Shown here: one piece after another, positions 1-5,047 of the stretch | Layout of the letters: each line of letters opens with the position of its first letter | How positions within the stretch are numbered: the first letter of the stretch is position 1 | NCBI GenBank assembly: GCA_025997755.1 | Contig: BNVA01000089.1 | Span: 1-8,024 of the forward strand | Origin: Spirochaetia bacterium | GTDB taxonomy: Bacteria; Spirochaetota; Spirochaetia; Treponematales; Breznakiellaceae | Reading direction: 5' to 3' | DNA length: 8,024 bases | The notes under the pieces: generated by a model | Databases searched by the model: none | What the model was told of the DNA's origin: nothing | The model's input: only the letters and a program-made list of their open reading frames with translations | Position numbers and translations under genes: made by a program

Positions 1-1
1 A

Positions 2-1972
2 ATAGACACCATACCATCAGATTATACAGTTACATTCAAAAACGGCTGGGAAACTGAGATTTACGACGGCGAAATGAAGGACGATCCTTATACAGAAAAA
101 TATAATATTCACTTAAGCGTAACACCTGTAAAAATAAAAGCCGCTTACGACGAGACTGAAAAATTAGAGTACGACGAAGCTTTAGAAAATTATAACCAGC
201 TCTTAAAGGACATGGCGGATTATGAGGCACGCCGGGATAGGGGCGATCCGGACGCTGAAAACTTCCTACCCGAAGACCCGATTGAGCCAGTAGCGCCTAC
301 GGCATCCCTGCCCTTCTTCCCCGGCTCTCCGATAATTAATGATGAAGGCGAAGAAGTTATCGCCGGTAGACAGCCCGAATGGGATTTTCACACATTCATA
401 GGGTGGAAAATCTATCCCGCATACCCGGATTCTGACGGCGCGTATGAACTAACCCTTACCGGCGCTATAACCGCAAATGTTACGGCGGTAGCACAATGGG
501 TGGATGCTCCCGCCCGTCCTTTCAAAGAAATCACGTTTGAAAAGGCGGACGGCTCCGGTGTTTTTGAAAAGCGTCTGGCAATTCCCACAAAATTCGCTTA
601 CGAACCTGATAACCTTGCAGGGACAGATAGTGTGGCATGGGATCATGACAATGACTTCAATACCCCTGACATCTATATAACTTATGATGAAGATAATGCA
701 AAAAAGGACGGCGAAAATCCTATAATCTTAAAATATGAGGACTTTCAAATTCCGGAAACCTATTTGCTGGGCGAAACTATAACTCAGAACGAACCGCGTG
801 TACCTGTTTTTACGCGTGATCATTACGATGTCTCCGCTACTCCTTGGAAAGACTCAGAAGGAGTTTCCATCGATCCGTTGGGAAATTTTGCAGACAACGC
901 ATTTGTATACCAGCAATGGTCGCCTAAACAATACATAATTACGTTTAACACAAACGGCATAGGCTCGCTAAATTCAGTGCTTGGTAACCTTGACGCGCCT
1001 ACCGTTGCCCAAAGCGGTTTGGTAGGAGTAGGTGAACAGCTTCCTTTGGGGGGAACTGTAACGCACACCGACGCAAAAGAATACACCTTTAGCTACTGGA
1101 CGGATGCCCCTGTAGGCGGCAACAGGTACTACAACACAACACCAATAACCGGCAGTACTGAGCTTTATGCCCAATGGGACGTTGCAGGCGGCGCTAAATA
1201 TACTTTTGGTTCTACAGGCAATTTCCAAACATTTACGGTTCCCACAACCGGCACCTACAAAATCGAAGCATGGGGGGCGCAGGGCGGCGGCGAATGGTCT
1301 AGGTCAACACGATACAATACCGGTGGTTATGGCGGCTATGCTATGGGGACTATTAGCCTAAATGCAGGAGGAACGCTTTATGTCTATGTTGGAGCGCAGG
1401 GTGCTGACGGAGTAACTACCGGTAATGGCGGTAATGGCGGATACAATGGCGGCGGTAAGGGCGGTAATGGTATTGGTGTTGGCGGTAGAAATGGCGCAGG
1501 CGGCGGCGGCGGCGCTTCCGATGTCCGTTTAGTAGGCGGCGGCGGCGCTTGGAATAATGAAGCCGGTCTAAGATCCCGCATCATAGTTGCCGGCGGCGGC
1601 GGCAGTGTCGGTCCCGGTGCCGGTCGCGGCGGCGCAGGCGGCGGAGTAAATGGGGGGCGCAGTAACGACAACAACTCTCCATTAGGCGCGACCCAGACCG
1701 ATGGCTACGCTTTCGGCATAGGCGGCGATGGTGCTGGAAGTGGCGATAATTCAGAAGGACGCGGCGCAGGCGGCGGCGGTTACTATGGCGGCATAGGCGG
1801 AACGCCAGAAAATTCATATCAGTCAGGCTCCGGCGGCTCAGGCTACGTCAAGGGTATAACATCCGGCAATGGCGATATGGATAACGGCACAACAGATTTT
1901 ACAGGCGGCATAACAAACGCGGGACAAAACACCGGCAACGGCAAGGTGGTTATAACCTTCATACCTGATTAA
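2..1972 (+). CDS. Surface/secreted protein, InlB-type repeats plus glycine-rich ALK/LTK-like domain (5' partial)
   Basis: The reading frame is open to the window's left edge, so the N-terminus and any signal peptide are missing; the first internal ATG is at 74. Residue numbers below count from that ATG. Residues 1-370 look like Listeria-Bacteroides/InlB B-type beta-grasp repeats: strands such as YTVTFKNGW (just before the ATG) and YIITFNTNG (287-295), with units closing in TAVAQW (137-142), YQQW (279-282) and LYAQW (364-368). An acidic, probably helical stretch (about 28-72) interrupts the first part. From about 375 a glycine-rich domain resembles the ALK/LTK glycine-rich region: GTYKIEAWGAQGGG, LYVYVGAQG, GGGGGASDVRL, RIIVAGGGG and a final KVVITF strand. 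No cysteine is seen. Such proteins are normally exported and adhesive or structural; function here is inferred. It ends just before a strong hairpin, so it is probably the last gene of its transcript. Confidence 0.8.
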   Translation: MDTIPSDYTVTFKNGWETEIYDGEMKDDPYTEKYNIHLSVTPVKIKAAYDETEKLEYDEALENYNQLLKDMADYEARRDRGDPDAENFLPEDPIEPVAPTASLPFFPGSPIINDEGEEVIAGRQPEWDFHTFIGWKIYPAYPDSDGAYELTLTGAITANVTAVAQWVDAPARPFKEITFEKADGSGVFEKRLAIPTKFAYEPDNLAGTDSVAWDHDNDFNTPDIYITYDEDNAKKDGENPIILKYEDFQIPETYLLGETITQNEPRVPVFTRDHYDVSATPWKDSEGVSIDPLGNFADNAFVYQQWSPKQYIITFNTNGIGSLNSVLGNLDAPTVAQSGLVGVGEQLPLGGTVTHTDAKEYTFSYWTDAPVGGNRYYNTTPITGSTELYAQWDVAGGAKYTFGSTGNFQTFTVPTTGTYKIEAWGAQGGGEWSRSTRYNTGGYGGYAMGTISLNAGGTLYVYVGAQGADGVTTGNGGNGGYNGGGKGGNGIGVGGRNGAGGGGGASDVRLVGGGGAWNNEAGLRSRIIVAGGGGSVGPGAGRGGAGGGVNGGRSNDNNSPLGATQTDGYAFGIGGDGAGSGDNSEGRGAGGGGYYGGIGGTPENSYQSGSGGSGYVKGITSGNGDMDNGTTDFTGGITNAGQNTGNGKVVITFIPD

Positions 1973-1992
1973 AAAATAGAGAAAGGCTTACG

Positions 1993-2045
1993 ATAAAGAA
2001 GGCTAGGTACTATTCCCTAAGGGGATGGTACCTAGCCTTCTTTGT
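1993..2045. terminator. Long hairpin, probable bidirectional terminator
   Basis: Arms AAAGAAGGCTAGGTAC (1995-2010) and GTACCTAGCCTTCTTT (2028-2043) are perfectly complementary over 16 bp. The inner sequence continues the stem (ATTCCC 2012-2017 against GGGGAT 2021-2026, with G-T wobbles) and leaves a TAA loop at 2018-2020. It starts about 20 bases after the stop of the + strand gene and lies downstream of the - strand lptB gene. Each arm ends in TTCTTT on its own transcript, giving a modest U-rich tail in both directions. There is no long U-run after the stem, so termination is likely but not certain. Confidence 0.7.
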
Positions 2046-2049
2046 ATAA

Positions 2050-2133
2050 GAGTACACGGAGAACACAGATGGTAAATGGAATTTTTATCTCTTTTCTCTG
2101 TGATCTTTGTGCTCCTTCTTCGCTCCGTGGTTT
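2050..2133. repeat. Palindromic intergenic repeat, copy A
   Basis: This sequence starts GAGT-ACACGGAGAACACAGA and ends TGTGATCTTTGTG...CTCCGTGGTTT. Its two ends are imperfect inverted repeats of each other (CACGGAGAACACAGA against the complement of TTTGTG...CTCCGTGG). A close relative lies at 7207-7281 in the same orientation. Copy A is about 8 bases longer, through a local near-duplication (GCTCC-TTCTT-CGCTCC, 2111-2125). It sits between the 3' ends of convergent genes, next to the hairpin at 1993-2045. It contains no open frame of note. Confidence 0.75.
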
Positions 2134-2146
2134 TTATTAAAATATT

Positions 2147-3514
2147 TTACATCGTGAAATCTTTGCCAAGGTAGACCTCGCGGACAGTTTCATTTGCCAG
2201 AATGTTCTCGCGGTTACCGCGGGCAACAATTACTCCGTGATTGATGATAAAGGCATCGGTTGTAATTTCCAAAGTATCGCGGACATTGTGGTCTGTTATA
2301 AGAATTCCTATTCCCTGATCGGAAAGGTGTTTGATGATCTGTTTTATTTCAAAAACGGCTATAGGGTCTATACCTGCGAAAGGTTCGTCGAGAAGAAGAA
2401 ATTTAGGTTCTATGGCTAGGGCGCGGGCAATCTCGGTACGCCGCCGCTCACCGCCCGATAGTGTATAGCCGAACTGTTTGCGTATGCGCCCTATACCGAA
2501 GTCTTCAATGAGCTGCTCCAGCCGCTCTTTTTTTAGTTTTTTGCTCATATCGCCGCGGCTTTCCAAAATAGCCCAAATGTTCTGCTCTACCGTTAGCTTT
2601 CTAAAAATCGACGCTTCCTGCGGGAGATACGCTATTCCCATGCGCGCCCGCCGGTACATGGGTCCCGATGTGATACTTGCGCCGTTCAACCTAATGTCTC
2701 CGGTTGTCGGCTTATAAAAACCTACGATCATGTAGAAAATTGTCGTTTTACCTGCGCCGTTTGGTCCCAAGAGTCCTGCAATATCGCCGCCTTTCATGGA
2801 AAAACCAACTCCGCGCACAACCTCTTTTTTCCCGAAATTTTTTCGCAAATCCATCACGGTAAGCGAGTTTGTACCGGCGGTATAACGCGGAATTCTGCGT
2901 CTGTCGGGAGGGCGCGGAATCATACGTCTGTCGTGATATTCCGAATGTTCATGGATGATGTCTTCACCAGCCGGAAATTCAACCCTAACCGGCGGCAGAA
3001 ATGACTTACGCGGCTCTTGCGGTAACGGCGTTGACAGTGATTGCGGCTTTTGCGAGGGCTGCAACGGCAGCTTCGATGGCGGCAGCTTCTGTGAAGGCTG
3101 CAACGGCAGCTTCGATGGCGGCAGCTTCTGTGAAGGCTGCAACGGCGGCTTCGATGGCGGCAGCTGTCTTTGTGCGGGCTGCACCGGCTTTGACGGCGGC
3201 AGCTTCTGTGAAGGCTGCACTGGTTTCGATGGCGGCAGCTTCTGTGAAGGCTGCAACGGCTTTGACGGCGGCAGCTTCTGCGAGGGCTGCAACGGCTTTG
3301 ATGGCGGCAGCGGTCTTTGTGCGGGTTGCAACGGCGGCTTCGATGGCGGCAGCTTCTGTGTGGGCTGCACCGGCGGCTTTGACGGCGGCAACTTTTGTGT
3401 AGGCGGACGCGAAACGCCAGCCGTGGCGGAGGATTCTTTTACTTCTTGAGCAGAACCCGCACCCTTAGGCGTTTCTGTTTTGAGAACTGTCTCGCATTTG
3501 CCTAAAAGGCCCAT
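2147..3514 (-). CDS. lptB: LptB, ABC-transporter ATPase of the lipid-export bridge, with long proline-rich N-terminal extension
   Basis: LptB is the cytoplasmic ATPase that drives LptFG to extract LPS-like lipid from the inner membrane and push it onto LptC and LptA. The ATPase domain (about 217-455) is complete: Walker A GPNGAGKT (250-257), Q-loop Gln299 in YLPQEASIF, signature LSGGE (352-356), Walker B FLLLDEP (372-378), D-loop GIDP, switch His409. Order and spacing match LptB, which is usually about 240 residues. Residues 1-216 are extra: a short leader, nine 12-14-residue proline/lysine-rich units (40-154) and a basic linker. Met221 lies inside the first beta strand (SLTVMDLRK), so it would make a poor start; Met198 (ATG at 2923) has no clear ribosome site. 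The chosen ATG has AAGGG six bases upstream, inside the end of lptA, with only 2 bases between lptA stop and lptB start. This suggests translational coupling. Confidence 0.93.
   Translation of the reverse strand: MGLLGKCETVLKTETPKGAGSAQEVKESSATAGVSRPPTQKLPPSKPPVQPTQKLPPSKPPLQPAQRPLPPSKPLQPSQKLPPSKPLQPSQKLPPSKPVQPSQKLPPSKPVQPAQRQLPPSKPPLQPSQKLPPSKLPLQPSQKLPPSKLPLQPSQKPQSLSTPLPQEPRKSFLPPVRVEFPAGEDIIHEHSEYHDRRMIPRPPDRRRIPRYTAGTNSLTVMDLRKNFGKKEVVRGVGFSMKGGDIAGLLGPNGAGKTTIFYMIVGFYKPTTGDIRLNGASITSGPMYRRARMGIAYLPQEASIFRKLTVEQNIWAILESRGDMSKKLKKERLEQLIEDFGIGRIRKQFGYTLSGGERRRTEIARALAIEPKFLLLDEPFAGIDPIAVFEIKQIIKHLSDQGIGILITDHNVRDTLEITTDAFIINHGVIVARGNRENILANETVREVYLGKDFTM
3053..3397 (-). repeat. Coding tandem repeat in lptB, nine 36-42 bp units
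   Basis: Nine consecutive units encode variants of QKLPPSKPLQPS (residues 40-154 of LptB). Unit lengths are 13, 13, 13, 12, 12, 12, 14, 13 and 13 residues. All length changes are whole codons, so the frame is kept. Units 4-6 are nearly identical to one another, as are units 8-9 (QKLPPSKLPLQPS), indicating recent duplication. Units 3 and 7 carry QR with an additional residue in place of QK. Purely coding; no spacer-like diversity, so not a CRISPR array. Confidence 0.9.
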
Positions 3515-3516
3515 TG

Positions 3517-4251
3517 TTATCCCTTGATCGAACCGGAAACGGTACCTTCCATGATAACATCGTCTGTATCTAGGTCAACACGAATAATATCCGCCCGGAA
3601 TTCGTCATTTTTCTTCAAAACCACCGGAAAACCGGAAAGGTCAAGAAGCTGATCATCCCGCCTGTAAATCGCGTATTCCGAACGGCAAACCATATTATCC
3701 TTAAAAAGTCGAACCGATATTTGAAAAATCGTTATCTCAGATTTTTCATCGTACTCTATATAACGGCCTCTTGCAACAATCTCATTTTTTTTATCTTCGA
3801 GAGTTGAATTACCTTCCAAGCGGGCGACTTTCTTTTCGCGGTCATAGCTCATTTTATCCGCCCTAAAAAAAATCTCCTTATCCTCCTGATTACCCCATAC
3901 CGAGCCTGAACATTCGATAAAATTATTATTTTTGCCGTAAAGTTGAATCCTGTCGGCTTTTAGCAGCAGGCTGTCCGAGCGAACCTCGGCGTGTCCGTAG
4001 AGAACAGTCACCTCTTTGCCGGTTGCCTTCCCTCCCGTCATCCTGTCCGCCTTAAATGTAAAAGTGTCACCCTTAACCGGCGCGGCTGATAATAGAAATA
4101 ACGCTATAAAAGTGAGTAGTGATTTATTAGTGAGTAAGGAGTAGTGAGTAGTGAGTAGTGATTTAGTAGTTAGTAGTGAGTAGTGAGTAGTGAGTAGTGA
4201 TTTTATCTCAAATATAATTTTAGACCACTTGACAAAGTACTTCGTTTTCAT
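3517..4251 (-). CDS. lptA: LptA/OstA-family periplasmic lipid-transport protein with repeat-expanded signal peptide
   Basis: LptA forms the periplasmic beta-jellyroll bridge that carries LPS-like lipid from LptC to the outer-membrane LptD. The mature part (about 62-244, roughly the length of a normal LptA) shows the family pattern of alternating strands: FTFKADRMTGG, VTVLYGHAEVRSDSLLLKAD, FIECSGSVWG, FFRADKMSYD, VARLEGNSTLED, IVARGRYIEYD. The hydrophobic export core is SLLTFIALFLLSAA (44-57), with cleavage likely shortly before Asp62. The n-region is abnormally long because residues 17-42 are two copies of a 13-residue unit (KSLLTTHYSLLTT and KSLLTTHYSLLTN) followed by a third KSLLT that opens the real core. 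No other ATG lies before the mature domain, so the start at 4251 is favoured; GGGGG (4257-4261) stands 5 bases upstream. It sits between lptC and lptB in one operon. Confidence 0.85.
   Translation of the reverse strand: MKTKYFVKWSKIIFEIKSLLTTHYSLLTTKSLLTTHYSLLTNKSLLTFIALFLLSAAPVKGDTFTFKADRMTGGKATGKEVTVLYGHAEVRSDSLLLKADRIQLYGKNNNFIECSGSVWGNQEDKEIFFRADKMSYDREKKVARLEGNSTLEDKKNEIVARGRYIEYDEKSEITIFQISVRLFKDNMVCRSEYAIYRRDDQLLDLSGFPVVLKKNDEFRADIIRVDLDTDDVIMEGTVSGSIKG
4111..4203 (-). repeat. In-frame 39-bp tandem units built from heptamers, in the lptA signal peptide
   Basis: On the coding strand, unit 1 (4203-4165) is AAAT plus five heptamers (four CACTACT, then AACTACT). Unit 2 (4164-4126) is AAAT plus three CACTACT, CCTTACT and CACTAAT. 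Unit 3 (4125-4111) is a partial AAATCACTACTCACT that runs into the hydrophobic core. Because 4+35=39, each unit is a whole number of codons and the lptA frame is preserved. The CCTTACT heptamer equals the unit of the neighbouring 4262-4331 array, but in the opposite orientation. Confidence 0.92.
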
Positions 4252-4256
4252 ATAAT

Positions 4257-4261
4257 CCCCC
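4257..4261 (-). promoter_or_regulatory. Ribosome-binding site of lptA
   Basis: GGGGG on the mRNA strand lies 5 bases before the lptA ATG, directly after the last GGAGTAA heptamer. It is the closest purine-rich site. The ten GGAG motifs upstream could act as additional or standby ribosome contacts (inference). Confidence 0.5.
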
Positions 4262-4331
4262 TTACTCCTTACTCCTTACTCCTTACTCCTTACTCCTTAC
4301 TCCTTACTCCTTACTCCTTACTCCTTACTCC
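4262..4331. repeat. Perfect heptanucleotide array, 10 copies of TTACTCC
   Basis: Ten uninterrupted perfect copies read TTACTCC on the + strand and GGAGTAA on the lpt mRNA. The first copy in the direction of transcription supplies the lptC stop codon (TAA, 4327-4325). The last ends just before the lptA ribosome site. The array fills almost the whole lptC-lptA gap. A perfect array of this kind is expected to vary in copy number by slippage, without changing either reading frame. Confidence 0.97.
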
Positions 4332-4960
4332 TCAACTACTTCGCCCGCTTCCCCTTCTTCGCCGCTTTCTTCTTCAACGCCGTCTTCCTCATCTTCATCT
4401 TCGTTTACATAAATGCCGCCGACCTCGTCCGAAAACACCCAAGTTCTTGAACGCACATCGGATGAAAATCCTTTACCGGTAAATTGTGTGCCATCGGAAC
4501 GCTCAATATCAACCGGCTCGTTCAAACCTCCGGTAAGGGTCTTTTCCTTGTCCCTCCATTCAAAAGTCCTCGTGTCAATAACGATGTCCTCGGCTTCCAC
4601 ACCGATATGAATACCCTCACTCATCTTAACATCGCCTGAGTCCATTTGTACCGAAGCCTTTCCGCCCGACCCTACGGCATCAATTTCACCTCTAGCAGTA
4701 TCATACTGCGCAAAGCTATAGTTTTTCAATTCCATAAGATGACGTTTCTCATAACGCTCACCAAGTTCCGCTTCCAGTTTTGCAATCGGATTTCTATTCC
4801 GGACACGGACATACTCCAGTTTTTCCATAGTTATATCGGAAAATTGACTTTCTTCAGCCTCCGCTTCGCCGTAATCAAAAGTACATCCGGCAAAAATAAA
4901 CAAATGAAAAACACAAAAAAATAAAACAAATGAAAAATGATAATGTAACTTATTGCTCAT
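4325..4960 (-). CDS. lptC: LptC-family lipoprotein with acidic C-terminal tail
   Basis: LptC is the inner-membrane-anchored periplasmic partner that receives lipid from LptB-FG and passes it to LptA. From the ATG at 4960 the product is 211 residues. It has a very hydrophobic signal segment ending in a lipobox FAGC with Cys26, then an LptC-like beta domain (MELKNYSFAQYDTARGEIDA, IHIGVEAEDIVIDTRTFEW, LTGGLNEPVDIERSDGTQF, KGFSSDVRSRTWVF). E. coli LptC uses an uncleaved membrane helix, so lipid anchoring is a variation. The last about 26 residues are almost all Glu/Asp/Gly, which is unusual for the family. A longer frame begins at ATG 5065 but would overlap the divergent fliG start and put about 35 residues ahead of the signal peptide; ATG 4966 is a second close option. 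No start has a clear Shine-Dalgarno site. First gene of lptC-lptA-lptB. Confidence 0.8.
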   Translation of the reverse strand: MSNKLHYHFSFVLFFCVFHLFIFAGCTFDYGEAEAEESQFSDITMEKLEYVRVRNRNPIAKLEAELGERYEKRHLMELKNYSFAQYDTARGEIDAVGSGGKASVQMDSGDVKMSEGIHIGVEAEDIVIDTRTFEWRDKEKTLTGGLNEPVDIERSDGTQFTGKGFSSDVRSRTWVFSDEVGGIYVNEDEDEEDGVEEESGEEGEAGEVVEE

Positions 4961-4966
4961 ACACAT

Positions 4967-5047
4967 TTTATCGGTTTTTTTTAAAACACACTGAAATTCA
5001 TATCTATAAGTATAGCAAAGATGCGGATTTTGCTTTAGCATAGAAAT
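4967..5047. promoter_or_regulatory. Divergent promoter region between lptC and fliG (tentative)
   Basis: This AT-rich gap of about 80 bases must hold the promoters for both directions if each gene starts its own transcript. On the + strand TATAAG (5005-5010) resembles a -10 box; TAAA at 4982-4985 followed by ATCTATAA (5002-5009) is a weak flagellar sigma-28-like alternative with one base of extra spacing. On the - strand TATACT (complement of 5009-5014) resembles a -10 box. No convincing -35 accompanies any of them. Confidence 0.3.

Noticed and set aside
1384..1817. Open - strand frames rich in proline or arginine across the glycine-rich region
   Set aside because: They are reverse-strand readings of GGC-rich glycine codons. 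The + frame is continuous and matches a known domain type.
3053..3397. CRISPR-like regular repeat spacing
   Set aside because: Units are contiguous, in frame and have no unique spacers; they code for part of LptB.
2955..3449. Open + strand frame with repeated cysteine-rich CEGCNGFDGGS-like units
   Set aside because: It is the antisense shadow of the lptB proline-rich repeats. The unit length is a multiple of three, so several frames stay open. The complete LptB ATPase domain in the - frame decides the real gene.
4964..4975. CCGATAA just upstream of lptC, resembling a sigma-28 -10 box on the - strand
   Set aside because: No TAAA element lies at the required distance, and the transcript would start at or after the start codon.
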